DNA of 64,000 bases from Gammaproteobacteria bacterium HGW-Gammaproteobacteria-1 (GTDB lineage Bacteria > Pseudomonadota > Gammaproteobacteria > Thiohalomonadales > Thiohalomonadaceae), in the NCBI GenBank assembly GCA_002840095.1, contig PGZL01000008.1, positions 62,001 through 126,000 of the forward strand, read 5' to 3'. Positions 25,000 through 40,417 of the stretch are shown piece by piece. The position numbers were made by a program, and so were the translations under genes. The notes under the pieces were generated by a model. The model ran no database searches. It saw only the letters and a program-made list of their open reading frames with translations, and had not been told where the DNA came from. The stretch's first letter is position 1. Each line of letters begins with the position of its first letter.

Positions 25000-26103
25000 A
25001 TGAGGCGCATGACCGCCGTAAGCTGCGCGGCCCTGCTCAGTGCGGCCTGCTCGTCGCAGTCGGTCGAGCTGGTCCCGGCGTTTCCGCGCCTGGTGCTGGA
25101 GCGGCCGGTGGCCCTGCTGGAGGCGGCGTCGGGCCGCCGCTACGTGGTGGAACAGGGCGGGCGCATCCTTACCTTCACCGCCGCCGACGGCGGCGATGCC
25201 AGTGTGTTCGTGGACATCAGCGACCGCGTCGACGACGGCCCGTCCGAGGCGGGGCTGCTGGGCATGGCGCTGGATCCGCAGTTCGCCGGCAACGGCCAGG
25301 TGATTCTTTCCTATACCCGCAGCGCCGCGCCCCTCACCTCGGTGGTGGCGCGCTACACCAGCAGCGACGGCGGGCTCACCCTGGACCCGGCCTCGGAACA
25401 GGTGATCCTGACCATCGAGCAGCCCTACACCAACCACAACGGCGGCCAGGTCGCCTTCGGGCCCGACGGCTACCTGTATCTGGGCTTCGGCGACGGCGGT
25501 TCCGGCGGCGACCCCCTGGGCAACGGCCAGAATCCCCTGACCCTGCTGGGCAGCATGCTGCGCATCGACGTCAGCGTCACACCCTACGCCATTCCTCCCG
25601 ACAACCCCTTCGTGCTGGGCGGCGGGCGGCCCGAAGTCTACGCCTACGGCCTGCGCAATCCCTGGCGCTGGAGCTTCGATCGCGCCACCGGCCGGCTGTG
25701 GGCGGGCGACGTGGGGCAGAACCTGTGGGAGGAAATCGACATCATCGTGCGCGGCGGCAATTACGGTTGGGCGATACGCGAGGGCATGCACTGCTACCAG
25801 GCCCTGAGCTGCACCGAGGCCGGGCTCATCGCGCCGGTGGCGGAATACAACCACTTTCAGGGCTGCTCGGTGACGGGGGGCTATGTGTATCGCGGCGCGG
25901 CGGTACCGGCCTTGCAGGGCAGATACCTGTACGGTGATTTTTGTTCCGGCCGCATCTGGGCGCGGCAGGTCGACGCCGGGCCGGAGGTCGAGTCCGTCCA
26001 GCTCATGAACAGCGGCCTACACATTTCCAGCTTTGCCGAGGATCGCGCCGGCGAGGTCTACGTGATCGATTACAGCGGGGCGATATACCGCTTCACACCC
26101 TGA
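25000..26103 (+). CDS. PQQ-dependent sugar dehydrogenase-like lipoprotein
   Basis: A 367-residue beta-propeller protein of the GSDH/Aldose sugar dehydrogenase (HHIP-like) family with a lipoprotein signal (LLSAACSS). Typical segments are SEAGLLGMALDPQF, YTNHNGGQVAFGPDGYLYLG, GDGGSGGDPLGNGQN, YGLRNPWRWSFD and VGQNLWEEIDII. Members oxidise aldose sugars with PQQ in the periplasm. The six-codon frame at 24983, with AAAGGAGG before it, ends TGA overlapping this ATG (ATGA), so translation may be coupled to a leader peptide. An ATG at 25009 is an alternative start. Confidence 0.87.
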   Translation: MRRMTAVSCAALLSAACSSQSVELVPAFPRLVLERPVALLEAASGRRYVVEQGGRILTFTAADGGDASVFVDISDRVDDGPSEAGLLGMALDPQFAGNGQVILSYTRSAAPLTSVVARYTSSDGGLTLDPASEQVILTIEQPYTNHNGGQVAFGPDGYLYLGFGDGGSGGDPLGNGQNPLTLLGSMLRIDVSVTPYAIPPDNPFVLGGGRPEVYAYGLRNPWRWSFDRATGRLWAGDVGQNLWEEIDIIVRGGNYGWAIREGMHCYQALSCTEAGLIAPVAEYNHFQGCSVTGGYVYRGAAVPALQGRYLYGDFCSGRIWARQVDAGPEVESVQLMNSGLHISSFAEDRAGEVYVIDYSGAIYRFTP

Positions 26104-26113
26104 ACCGCAGTAC

Positions 26114-26821
26114 CTACGCCCGGCTCAGCGGCAGGGCGAGGCGGAAGCGGCTGCCGCCCAGGGCGCTGTCGTTGGCCAGTTCGATGTAGCCGCGTTCGTC
26201 GCCGCTGCCGTGCATCAGGGCGATGAGGGCGCAGAAATAGAGGCCGAGGCCGGTACGGCCGGCGTTGGGATCGAGGGGGGCGTCCTCGTCGATGGTGCGG
26301 CGGCCGAGCATTTCCGGCGGAAAGCCGGGTCCGTTGTCCTCGATGTCGAGCAGCAGCCAGCCGCCGTGCTCCCGCGCGGTCATGCGGACCGTGTCGCGGG
26401 TGTAGCGCACGGTGTTGGTGATGACGTTTTCCAGCACGGCGGCCACCATGGCCTGGTCCAGGGGCCAGACCAGTTCCTCGTCGCAGTCGATGGCACAGCT
26501 GACGCCGTGGTGATCCATCATCGGCTTGTTGCCCAGGTAGTAATCCTCCAGCAGTTCATACACCCGGCAGTCGGTGAAGCGCGGCTGGTACAGGCCCTTG
26601 CCGGTGCGGTACAGGGTGAGCAGCTGCACCAGGTTGTCGTTGGCGCGGCGCGCCTCGTATTGCAGGCGGGCGATCTGGCCGGCGTCGCAGCGGCACTCGC
26701 CGCTGTCGGCGTCGAGCAGGCCGTCGAGGGAGGTGAGCACCATGCCGAGGGCGTTCTTGGTGTCGTGGATGCTGATGGCCAGGATGGTGCTGAAGTCGAT
26801 GTTGCTCACGCTGCTCTCCAT
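26114..26821 (-). CDS. Soluble histidine kinase without sensor domain
   Basis: A 235-residue cytoplasmic protein consisting of little more than a kinase core. SIHDTKNALG (His19) is the phosphoacceptor helix; ENVITNTVRYT is the N box, DIEDNGPGFP the G1 box and GRTGLGLYFC the G2 box. There is no membrane segment or PAS/GAF domain. It starts 3 bases after the end of the response regulator-TPR gene, so the two are a pair; the input must come from another protein or from the TPR part of the partner. Confidence 0.9.
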   Translation of the reverse strand: MESSVSNIDFSTILAISIHDTKNALGMVLTSLDGLLDADSGECRCDAGQIARLQYEARRANDNLVQLLTLYRTGKGLYQPRFTDCRVYELLEDYYLGNKPMMDHHGVSCAIDCDEELVWPLDQAMVAAVLENVITNTVRYTRDTVRMTAREHGGWLLLDIEDNGPGFPPEMLGRRTIDEDAPLDPNAGRTGLGLYFCALIALMHGSGDERGYIELANDSALGGSRFRLALPLSRA

Positions 26822-26824
26822 GGA

Positions 26825-28030
26825 TCAGGCCAGCCGGGTTGCGCGTTCGTTTTCGCCCAGGGCGCGCAGCACCGGCGCCAGCTGTGCCGCCGCGTCCCTG
26901 GGCGGCGGTCCGGCCTGGGCGAGAGCGTCCAGCTCCTGCATCAGCGCGGTACGGTCGGCGGTGGGCGCGGTACCCAGCATGTTCAGCTTCGCCACCACCG
27001 TCCACCACGGCGTCTCCGGGTGGCTGCGAAATTCCTGTGCCAGCTTTTTCAGCGCGGCCTGGGCGTCGCGGTTGTCCCCCTTCAGGGCCAGGGTGGCGGC
27101 CAGGGCGGCATGATAGGCCGGGTGATCCTTTTCCATCTGCCGGGCCAGGGCGATGGCACGGCGCCAGGCCCGCTCGGCGACGTCGGTCTTTTTCAGCGCC
27201 TGCGCCAGGCGGCCCAGGGCCAGCTGGCGCGGCAGCGACTTGGCCGAGCGCTCCACCGCCGCCACCAGCAAGTCGCAGGCGGCCTGCGCATCGCCGCCCG
27301 CTTCCAGCACCGCGGCCAGGCCGTCGTGCGCGGCCATGTAGGCGGGGGTGAGGGCGATGGCCTCGCGGAACAGTTTTTCGGCTTCGGCCGGCTGCCCGTC
27401 CCGTGCCGCGATGCGGCCCAGCAGGGTCAGCGCCCAGGCGGCGGGCCGGGCGTCCAGCGCCTGCCGGCAGGCCGCCGCGGCCGTCGCCGTGTCGCCGCTG
27501 TTCAGGGCCAGCTCCGCCTTGAGGCGCAGCAGTTCCGGGGTGTTGGCGGGATTGCCCGCCAGCAGCCGGTCGAGGTGGGCGACGGCGCCGGCGGTGTCGC
27601 CCTTGCGCAGGGCGTCGTCCACCTTTTGCAGCGGCGCCTTGCGCGGCAAGGCGCGGGCCAGGCGGGCGCGCAGCAGATCCTTGGTGAAGGGCTTGGTCAG
27701 GTAGGCGTCGGGCAGGGCTTCCAGGGCGCCCATGACCATTTCGCTGGAGTTCTCGGCGGTGACCATGATGAAGATGGTGCCGTGGCCGATGATGCCCTCG
27801 GCGCGCGCCGCCTCGAACAGTTGCTGGCCGTCCATGCCGCTGCCCAGGTTGTAGTCGCACAGCACGATGTCGTAGCGCTTGGCGCGCATGCGCTCCAGCG
27901 CCTCCTCGGCCTTGAGCGCCGAGTCCACCTCCTGCACGCCGATGCTCAGCAGCATCTGGCGCAGGGTGGCGCGCATGTTCTGGAAGTCGTCGATGACGAG
28001 GACGGTTTTCTTGGCCAGGTCGATGGTCAT
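26825..28030 (-). CDS. Response regulator with C-terminal TPR repeats
   Basis: A 401-residue protein. Residues 8-125 are a receiver domain: acidic pocket D14/D15, phosphoacceptor D59 in LCDYNLG, and TKPFTKD with the conserved Lys. Residues about 135-400 form TPR-like helical repeats (for example DTAGAVAHLDRLLAGNPANT and AEAEKLFREAIALTPAYMAA). There is no DNA-binding or enzymatic output, so it would act through protein contacts. It is upstream of the small histidine kinase and 72 bases downstream of gshA on the same strand. Confidence 0.92.
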   Translation of the reverse strand: MTIDLAKKTVLVIDDFQNMRATLRQMLLSIGVQEVDSALKAEEALERMRAKRYDIVLCDYNLGSGMDGQQLFEAARAEGIIGHGTIFIMVTAENSSEMVMGALEALPDAYLTKPFTKDLLRARLARALPRKAPLQKVDDALRKGDTAGAVAHLDRLLAGNPANTPELLRLKAELALNSGDTATAAAACRQALDARPAAWALTLLGRIAARDGQPAEAEKLFREAIALTPAYMAAHDGLAAVLEAGGDAQAACDLLVAAVERSAKSLPRQLALGRLAQALKKTDVAERAWRRAIALARQMEKDHPAYHAALAATLALKGDNRDAQAALKKLAQEFRSHPETPWWTVVAKLNMLGTAPTADRTALMQELDALAQAGPPPRDAAAQLAPVLRALGENERATRLA

Positions 28031-28101
28031 GGTTGTTGTTTATTGAGGCCCAGCGGCGATGGTAGCAGGTGCCACCCGGCCCGTGGCACCTCGTTTGCGC
28101 C

Positions 28102-29400
28102 TCATTCCGCGTCCAGCGCGCGGATCTCCCTTGCCGCCGCCAGCAGGGCCAGGCGGGCGATGACGCCGTAGGCGTAGAAGCGGTTGACGCCGGCGTCGGG
28201 GAACTCGGTGCAGTCGGGCATGTTGCAGGGCTCGGCGAAGGCCAGCGGTTCGAAGTGCATGCCGGGGGCGTTGAGGTTCTCGTTGGGACCGCGTCCGGTG
28301 TGAACGCGGTAGAAACCGCCCACCACGAAGTGGTCGATCATGTACACCACCGGCTCGGCCACGGCGTTGGCCTCGCCCCAGGTCTCGAAGGTGTAGACGC
28401 CTTCCTGAATGATCACTTTGCTTACCGCCTGCCCTTCCTTGGTCTTGGACATGTGGGTGCGCTGCTTGCGGTTCAGTTCCTGCACCTCCTCCACGCTGTG
28501 GGCGGTCATCACCGCCATGCCGTAGGTGCCGGACTCGGACTTGATCACCACGAAGGGCGGCTTGTCGATGCGGTACTGCTCGTATTTCTGGCGGATGGCG
28601 GACAGCAGGGCGTCGACGTTGCGCGCCAGGCAGTTTTCCCCCTCGCGCTTCATGAAGTCGATTTCGCCGCAGTTGCGGAACAGCGGGTCGATGAGCCAGG
28701 GATCGATCTCGGCCATGGCGGCGAATTCGTCCGCCACTTTCCGGTAGTGGCCGAAGTGGCCGGACTTGATGCGGCTGGACCAGCCGATGCCCAGGGGCGG
28801 GATGACCGCCTGGTCCAGGTCTTCCAGGATCTCCGGGCGGCCGCCGGACAGGTCGTTGTTCAGCACCACCACGCAGGGGAAGAAGTCGTCCACCCCGACC
28901 TTGTCGCCCTCGCGCCGCACCGGTTCCAGGGTCACCTTGCGCCCGGAAGGCAGCTCGATGACCTGCGGCCCTTCCAGGTCGGGCAGCAGGGAGCCGATGC
29001 GGGTTTCGTAACCGGCCCGGGCGATGAGCTCGCGCAGGGTGGCCAGGCTTTCCAGATAGAACAGGTTGCGGGTATGGTTCTCCGGTATCACCAGGACGCG
29101 GCGCGCCGTGGGGTAGAAGCGCTCCAGGGCGGACTGGATGGCCTGGATGCACAGCGCCTCGAAGGCCGGGTTGAGGTTGTTGAAGCCGGCCGGGAACAGG
29201 TTGGTGTCCACCGGCGCCAGCTTGAAGCCAGCGTTGCGCAGGTCCACCGAGGTATAGAACGGCGCCGGCGTCAGCCGCCACTGGTCACGGAACCAGGCCT
29301 CGATCTCCGCCTGGTGGTCGAGCAGGTGGGATTCCAGCTGCAGCAGCGGGCCGGTGAGGGCGGTGGTGAGGTGAGGTACGGCATGCAGGGCTGTATTCAT
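28102..29400 (-). CDS. gshA: Glutamate-cysteine ligase, Acidithiobacillus type
   Basis: A 432-residue enzyme making gamma-glutamylcysteine, the first step of glutathione synthesis. It belongs to the proteobacterial type distinct from the E. coli enzyme (TIGR02049-like), with TSVDLRNAGFKLAPVDTNLF, VVVLNNDLSGG, VVIKSESGTYGMAVM and GGFYRVHTGRGPNENLNAPG. It is divergent from pilG across 181 bases. In pseudomonads gshB, not gshA, is the gene divergent from pilG. Confidence 0.93.
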   Translation of the reverse strand: MNTALHAVPHLTTALTGPLLQLESHLLDHQAEIEAWFRDQWRLTPAPFYTSVDLRNAGFKLAPVDTNLFPAGFNNLNPAFEALCIQAIQSALERFYPTARRVLVIPENHTRNLFYLESLATLRELIARAGYETRIGSLLPDLEGPQVIELPSGRKVTLEPVRREGDKVGVDDFFPCVVVLNNDLSGGRPEILEDLDQAVIPPLGIGWSSRIKSGHFGHYRKVADEFAAMAEIDPWLIDPLFRNCGEIDFMKREGENCLARNVDALLSAIRQKYEQYRIDKPPFVVIKSESGTYGMAVMTAHSVEEVQELNRKQRTHMSKTKEGQAVSKVIIQEGVYTFETWGEANAVAEPVVYMIDHFVVGGFYRVHTGRGPNENLNAPGMHFEPLAFAEPCNMPDCTEFPDAGVNRFYAYGVIARLALLAAAREIRALDAE

Positions 29401-29491
29401 AGGTGGCCAGTGTTCGATGATTGCGCGAGGGTAAGTGTATCAGCCGAAGCCGGCCGGTACTTCACGGGGAAACATACGGCTTAATAAGGGC

Positions 29492-29518
29492 TTGTGGATT
29501 GCTTTTAAAGAATATGAT
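29492..29518 (+). promoter_or_regulatory. Possible promoter for the pilGHIJ-chpA cluster
   Basis: TTGTGG at 29492 and TATGAT at 29513 are separated by 15 bases in an AT-rich stretch between gshA and pilG. The spacing is short, so this is tentative. Confidence 0.35.
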
Positions 29519-29581
29519 AAAAAGCTCGCGAGCCTGTCAGGGACTACCAGAGAACCATAACTCAAGGCAGATGGGGGCGCA

Positions 29582-29989
29582 GTGGCCAGCGACGCAGCAG
29601 AAGAAGGCTTCCAGGGACTCAAAGTCCTGGTGATTGACGACAGCAAGACCATCCGGCGTACGGCTGAAACCCTCCTCAAGAAGGAAGGGTGCGAGGTCAT
29701 TACTGCCAACGACGGCTTTGAAGCCCTGTCCAAGATCGCCGATTACAACCCCGACATCATCTTCGTCGACATCATGATGCCGCGCCTGGACGGCTACCAG
29801 ACCTGCGCCCTGATCAAGCACAACCAGAAATTCCGCAATACTCCCGTGATCATGCTGTCCAGCAAGGACGGGTTGTTCGACCGTGCCCGCGGGCGTATCG
29901 TGGGCTCCGAAGAATATTTGACCAAGCCGTTCACCCGGGAAGAGCTGCTCGGTGCCATCAAGCGCCATGTGCTTGATGCGGCAAAATAA
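29582..29989 (+). CDS. pilG: Twitching motility response regulator PilG
   Basis: A 135-residue single-domain receiver. LKVLVIDDSKTIRRTAETLL, FVDIMMPRLDGYQTCALIK and EYLTKPFTREELLGAIKRH match PilG closely. In the Chp system PilG is a target of the ChpA kinase and promotes type IV pilus extension and cAMP signalling. Start is GTG with GGGGG about 5 bases upstream. It begins the cluster pilG-pilH-pilI-pilJ-chpA-chpC. Confidence 0.95.
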   Translation: MASDAAEEGFQGLKVLVIDDSKTIRRTAETLLKKEGCEVITANDGFEALSKIADYNPDIIFVDIMMPRLDGYQTCALIKHNQKFRNTPVIMLSSKDGLFDRARGRIVGSEEYLTKPFTREELLGAIKRHVLDAAK

Positions 29990-30024
29990 ACAACTAGGCG
30001 AACAGGTAGGCTAGGGGAACAACC

Positions 30025-30390
30025 ATGGCACGCATTCTGATTGTTGACGACTCTCCGACGGAGATTCACGTCCTGACCAGCATCCTGCAAAAGCACGGCC
30101 ACGAAATCAGTACGGCCGCCGACGGCGAAAAAGGCGTGGCGGCCGCGCGCGAGGTCAAGCCCGACCTGGTGCTGATGGACGTGGTCATGCCCGGCATGAA
30201 CGGCTTCCAGGCCACGCGGCAGCTGACCAAGGACCCGGCAACGGCCCATATCCCGGTGATCATCGTCACCACCAAGGATCAGGAAACCGACCGTGTCTGG
30301 GGCATGCGCCAGGGCGCCAAGGACTATGTAACCAAGCCGGTGGCTGAGGCCGACCTGCTCGCCAAGATCAAGGCGGTGCTGGGCGCCTGA
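30025..30390 (+). CDS. pilH: Twitching motility response regulator PilH
   Basis: A 121-residue receiver with no output domain. RILIVDDSPTEIHVLTSILQ, LMDVVMPGMNGFQATRQL and DYVTKPVAEADLL are present. PilH is the second receiver of the Chp system, thought to favour pilus retraction or act as a phosphate sink. It lies 35 bases after pilG and 8 bases before pilI. Confidence 0.95.
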   Translation: MARILIVDDSPTEIHVLTSILQKHGHEISTAADGEKGVAAAREVKPDLVLMDVVMPGMNGFQATRQLTKDPATAHIPVIIVTTKDQETDRVWGMRQGAKDYVTKPVAEADLLAKIKAVLGA

Positions 30391-30398
30391 GCCGGACC

Positions 30399-30941
30399 AT
30401 GACAGTCCCCTCCCAACATCCCATCCTCCTGCTGCAAGAGATAGAGCGGCGCAGCAAGGTCCACGCCTTCGAATTGCCCCAGCAGCTGGACGTCCGTACC
30501 ACCTGGGACGGCGTCGGCTTCCGTCTGGGCAATGCGCAGCTGGTGGCGGCGGTGGACGAGGTGAAGGAAATCCTGCCGCTGCCGCGCATCTCCGCCGTGT
30601 TCGGCGCGCAGCGCTGGGTGAAGGGCGTGGCCAATATCCGCGGCACGCTGCTGCCGATCATGGATTTGCAGGGTTTCATGCAGGGCAGCGTCACCCAGCC
30701 CGGACGCCGCAGCCGCGTCCTGGTGGTGCGCCACAAGGGCATTTCGGCCGGCCTGCTGGTGGATGAGGTTCTGGGCCTGAAGCATTTCTACGAAGAAGAA
30801 TTCGGCACCGACGGCGGCGACAGCGATCCCGCCCATGCGCGTTATCTGCGCGGTGTCTATCGCCAGGACGGCGAGAGTTGGCCGGTGTTCAGCATGGCTG
30901 CGCTGGTCGACAGTCCGGAATTCATGCAGGTGGCCGCCTAG
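30399..30941 (+). CDS. pilI: CheW-like adaptor PilI
   Basis: A 180-residue CheW-domain protein that links the PilJ receptor to the ChpA kinase. The segments [38 protein letters not shown] and [15 protein letters not shown] follow the CheW fold. Size and position between pilH and pilJ match P. aeruginosa PilI. Confidence 0.94.
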   Translation: MTVPSQHPILLLQEIERRSKVHAFELPQQLDVRTTWDGVGFRLGNAQLVAAVDEVKEILPLPRISAVFGAQRWVKGVANIRGTLLPIMDLQGFMQGSVTQPGRRSRVLVVRHKGISAGLLVDEVLGLKHFYEEEFGTDGGDSDPAHARYLRGVYRQDGESWPVFSMAALVDSPEFMQVAA

Positions 30942-31012
30942 GCCGTCAAATACAAAGTGGGTTGCGTCAACTTCGATTTTCCGAAAGCGTTCGTGGTGTA
31001 GGAGCGAGAACA

Positions 31013-33064
31013 ATGAAAGCACGATCCAAAGGTGCCGCCGGCACCGCAGGGGGCGATAAGTCAGTCTTCATCCTTATCTTCTTCCTGCTGTTTTTCGTGG
31101 TGGCCATGGCGGCAATATACGGCTACGTCGCCATCCAGGATGGCTACGACAAGCAGTACATCACCCTGCTGGGTGAGCAGCGCGTACTGTCGCAGCAGAT
31201 AACCAAATACGCCGGCCAGACGTCGCAGGGCACCGCCGCGGTGTTCAGCCAGCTGAAGAAGAGTCACGAGTCGTTCCGACACTCCTTCATGCTGCTGAAG
31301 GAAGGCGACCCGGAAACCGGCATGCCGCCCACCCCGGTCGAGGTGCTGGAAGCCTTGCAGACGGTGGAAACCGAGTGGCGCCGCTTCGACCGCAACGTGA
31401 CGGTCATACTCTCCCGCGAACAGGCGGTACGCGCCATGCGCGAGACCGTGCAGGCCATCAACGAACGCGCCGCCCAGCTGCTGGCGCTGTCCGACGAAGT
31501 CGCGACCCTGATGGCACAGCGCGGTGCCGAATCCGGCCAGGTCTACATCGCCAGCCGCCAGCTGATGCTGTCGCAGCGTATCGTCAACAACGTCAACCGC
31601 GTGCTGGAAGGCGGCGAAGGCGCGGTCACCGCCGCCGACCGTTTCGGTCGTGACGCCGCCCTGTTCGGCCGCGTTATCCGCGGCCTGCTGGAAGGCAACC
31701 GCGGCCTCGGCATCGAGCGTGTCAGCAACAATGAAATCCGCACCAAGCTGGGCGAGGTCAACACCCTGTTCGACGAAATCGGCGCCCAGGTGAGCGCCAT
31801 CCTGGAACGCAGCCCGGAAATGTTCGAAGTGTCCGAAGCGGTGCAGGAGGTGCTGACCCACTCCGACCGCCTGCTCAACGCCATTTCGACCCAGGAAGAG
31901 GCCTACCAGACCTATACCACGGAGCGCAAGCTGAACACCGCCATGGGCAACCTGTTCGGTCTGGTCGCACTGTTGCTGCTGTTCTACCTCGGTTACTCGC
32001 TGCGCAAGGAAGGCAATGTGCGCGTGCTGGAAGCCGACTCCCAGCGCGTGGAAAGTGAGGAGCAGAACCGTCGTAACCAGCAGGCCATCATGCGGCTGCT
32101 GGACGAGATGGGCGACCTCGCCGACGGTGACCTGACGGTGAACGCCACGGTTACCGAGGACATCACCGGCGCCATCGCTGACTCCATGAACTACGCCATC
32201 GACGCCCTGCGTACCCTGGTAACCGCCATCAACGAAACCGCCAGTCAGGTATCGGCGGCGGCGCAGCAGACCCAGGCCACCGCCATCCATCTGGCCGAAG
32301 CGTCCGACCACCAGGCGCAGCAGATTGCCTCCGCCTCCGGCGCCGTTAACGAAATGGCCATCTCCATCGAAGGCGTGTCGCGCAACGCCGACCAGCTCGC
32401 CGAAGAAGCCCAGCTGTCGGTGGATATCGCCGCCAAGGGTACGGCGGCGGTGCAGAAGACCATCGAAGGCATGGATTCCATTCGCGAGCAGATTCAGGAG
32501 ACCTCCAAACGTATCAAGCGTCTGGGTGAGTCCTCGCAGGAAATCGGTGACATCGTGGAACTGATTAACGACATCGCCGAGCAGACCAACATTCTGGCCC
32601 TGAACGCCGCCATCCAGGCGGCCATGGCCGGTGAGGCGGGCCGCGGCTTCGCCGTGGTTGCGGACGAAGTGCAGCGACTGGCCGAACGTTCCGCCGACGC
32701 CACCAAGCAGATTGAGGCGCTGGTTAAGACCATTCAGGCCGACACCAACGAAGCGGTCATCTCCATGGAACAAAGTACCGCGGGCGTGGTGAACGGTGCC
32801 CGTCTGGCCGAGGACGCCGGCACCGCTCTGGGTGAAATCGAAAACGTATCCATGCATCTGGCCGAACTGGTCCAGAGCATTTCCGGCGCCACCCGCCAGC
32901 AGGCGGCGGCGGCGGCCAACGTTTCCGACACCATGAACGTCATTCAGGAAATCACCACCCAGACCTCGGCCGGTACCACGCACACTGCGGCGGCCATCGG
33001 TAACCTGGCCGAGCTGGCGGATGACCTGAAGAAATCCGTATCTGGCTTCAAGCTGCCCGGTTAA
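31013..33064 (+). CDS. pilJ: Methyl-accepting chemoreceptor PilJ
   Basis: A 683-residue inner-membrane receptor, near the 682 of P. aeruginosa PilJ. Transmembrane segments lie at about residues 18-42 ([17 protein letters not shown]) and 312-330 ([17 protein letters not shown]), with a periplasmic PilJ-type domain between. A HAMP-like region and a long coiled coil follow. The signalling tip [20 protein letters not shown] is near residue 525. It senses pilus-surface interaction in the Chp system. GGAGCGAG precedes the ATG at 31013. Confidence 0.95.
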   Translation: MKARSKGAAGTAGGDKSVFILIFFLLFFVVAMAAIYGYVAIQDGYDKQYITLLGEQRVLSQQITKYAGQTSQGTAAVFSQLKKSHESFRHSFMLLKEGDPETGMPPTPVEVLEALQTVETEWRRFDRNVTVILSREQAVRAMRETVQAINERAAQLLALSDEVATLMAQRGAESGQVYIASRQLMLSQRIVNNVNRVLEGGEGAVTAADRFGRDAALFGRVIRGLLEGNRGLGIERVSNNEIRTKLGEVNTLFDEIGAQVSAILERSPEMFEVSEAVQEVLTHSDRLLNAISTQEEAYQTYTTERKLNTAMGNLFGLVALLLLFYLGYSLRKEGNVRVLEADSQRVESEEQNRRNQQAIMRLLDEMGDLADGDLTVNATVTEDITGAIADSMNYAIDALRTLVTAINETASQVSAAAQQTQATAIHLAEASDHQAQQIASASGAVNEMAISIEGVSRNADQLAEEAQLSVDIAAKGTAAVQKTIEGMDSIREQIQETSKRIKRLGESSQEIGDIVELINDIAEQTNILALNAAIQAAMAGEAGRGFAVVADEVQRLAERSADATKQIEALVKTIQADTNEAVISMEQSTAGVVNGARLAEDAGTALGEIENVSMHLAELVQSISGATRQQAAAAANVSDTMNVIQEITTQTSAGTTHTAAAIGNLAELADDLKKSVSGFKLPG

Positions 33065-33094
33065 GAGCCTGTCGGTCTTGATGTATCTCGCGCT

Positions 33095-39010
<5,916 letters not shown>

Positions 39011-39026
39011 GGCAGGAAGGCGGAAT

Positions 39027-39536
39027 ATGAGCGAAGCGAAAAGCAAACCCGAGGCCGCCCCCGCCGATCCGCTCGCCGGCGTGACGGTGCGCAGCCTGAT
39101 CGTCCCGCTCAACGGCGTCACGCTGGTGTTGCCCAATACCGCCGTGGCGGAGGTTTCCGACTACAAGACGCCGCAGCCCATCGCCGACGCCCCCGCCTGG
39201 TTGTTGGGCATGATGCTGTGGCGCGGTCGCTCCATCCCGCTGCTGGCCTGCGAGCCCTTGCTGGGCGGGTCCGCGGGTGTCGGCGGCGTGCACGCCCGCG
39301 CGGTGGTCTGCAATACCCTGAACGGTAATTCCCAGCTCCCCTTCATCGCGATTCTCTCCCAGGGCATTCCGCGCCTGCAGGAGCTGAAGTCCGATGTAGT
39401 GGAGGCGGCGGCGGCGGCGGATGACGATTCCGCGGTGGTGGCGGCAAGGCTGCTGCTGGGCGGGCGCGAAGCGGTTATTCCCGACTTGGACGTTATGGAA
39501 CGGCAATTGTTGCAGCTGGGTGTCAGAGTGGGTTGA
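39027..39536 (+). CDS. chpC: CheW-like protein ChpC
   Basis: A 169-residue CheW-like protein following chpA by 16 bases. LIVPLNGVTLVLPNTAVAEV, APAWLLGMMLWRGRSIPLLA and ILSQGIPRLQELKSD fit the fold. In P. aeruginosa ChpC links a second receptor input to ChpA. The intervening chpB methylesterase gene of P. aeruginosa is absent here. Confidence 0.88.
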   Translation: MSEAKSKPEAAPADPLAGVTVRSLIVPLNGVTLVLPNTAVAEVSDYKTPQPIADAPAWLLGMMLWRGRSIPLLACEPLLGGSAGVGGVHARAVVCNTLNGNSQLPFIAILSQGIPRLQELKSDVVEAAAAADDDSAVVAARLLLGGREAVIPDLDVMERQLLQLGVRVG

Positions 39537-39586
39537 TTCGGGCTAGAATCGCCCTATTGAAAAAACGCAATTATCGAGCGGCAAGA

Positions 39587-40318
39587 ATGACCACTAAAAC
39601 GAATCATGCTGATGCAGCCCGGCACGGGCGCGCGCCCACCCGGCGGATTGGTCTGCTGCTGTCCGCCGTGCTGATCCTTACCGGCGCAGGCAGCAGCATC
39701 GCCGCGACCCAGGAAGAGATCCTCGCCGAGCGCAACCGCCTGCTGCAAATCATCAAGGAAGTGGAAAGCGATACCTCACTGCGCGCCGCGGCCATTGCCG
39801 AGGGTGCCGACCGCTCCCTGCTGTGCAGCAGCTGCCACGGCCGCGACGGCAACAGCAAGCAGCCGGATACCCCGAACCTGGCCAGCCAGCACCCGGCCTA
39901 CCTGCTGGAGCAGCTGCAGCTGTTCGCCTCCGGCCAGCGCAAGAACTTCGTCATGCAGTCCCTGGCGGCCAACTTCAGCACCGCCGACAAGGTGAACCTG
40001 GCCATCTACTATTCGAGCATGCCGGTGCTGCCGGCACCGTACGACAAGAATCTGGCCGCCCGCGGCAAACGTATCTATGACAGCGTCTGCTTCGTGTGCC
40101 ACGGCACCAACGGCAAGGGCGAGGAAGGGTTTGCCCGCATCGCCGGCCAGAAGCCGGAGTACGTGAGCAAGACCCTGCATCGCTACCGCGCCAACGCCCA
40201 GGGCAAGGCCGATCCCGATGAGGTCAAGCGTACCAACCCGCGCATGGAGCAGGTGACGCAGAATCTCAGCGACGAAGACATCCGCGAACTGGCCAACTAC
40301 GTCGCTTCGCTGCGCTAG
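39587..40318 (+). CDS. Dihaem cytochrome c (c4-type)
   Basis: A 243-residue periplasmic protein. A signal peptide ends near GAGSSIAA; two haem sites follow, CSSCH at about residue 83 and CFVCH at about 171, each with downstream Met candidates (NFVMQSL and NPRMEQV), as in cytochrome c4. It would shuttle electrons between the bc1 complex and terminal oxidases. The ATG at 39587 gives a proper signal peptide; the longer frame overlaps chpC. A hairpin terminator follows. Confidence 0.88.
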   Translation: MTTKTNHADAARHGRAPTRRIGLLLSAVLILTGAGSSIAATQEEILAERNRLLQIIKEVESDTSLRAAAIAEGADRSLLCSSCHGRDGNSKQPDTPNLASQHPAYLLEQLQLFASGQRKNFVMQSLAANFSTADKVNLAIYYSSMPVLPAPYDKNLAARGKRIYDSVCFVCHGTNGKGEEGFARIAGQKPEYVSKTLHRYRANAQGKADPDEVKRTNPRMEQVTQNLSDEDIRELANYVASLR

Positions 40319-40335
40319 CGCGCGCTTGCGCGCGC

Positions 40336-40417
40336 AGTTTCGAGTTTCGAGTTTCGGATTTCGAAAAAAACGGCTCCCGCGAGGGGGCCGTTTTTTTTGA
40401 CTCGAAACTCGAAACTT
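40336..40417. repeat. GTTTCGA tandem-word inverted repeat around a terminator
   Basis: Three GTTTCGA-like words on the left (40336-40356) and their complements ACTCGAAACTCGAAACTT on the right (40400-40417) enclose the GC-rich terminator. It is another member of the hairpins made of short repeated words in this window. Confidence 0.6.
40364..40398. terminator. Bidirectional Rho-independent terminator
   Basis: A-run, CGGCTCCC, loop GCGA, GGGGGCCG, then eight T. It serves the cytochrome gene on the plus strand and rsmE on the minus strand. Confidence 0.88.

Noticed and set aside
28069-29484. A 471-codon plus-strand frame opposite gshA
   Set aside because: Antisense shadow of a well-supported gene.
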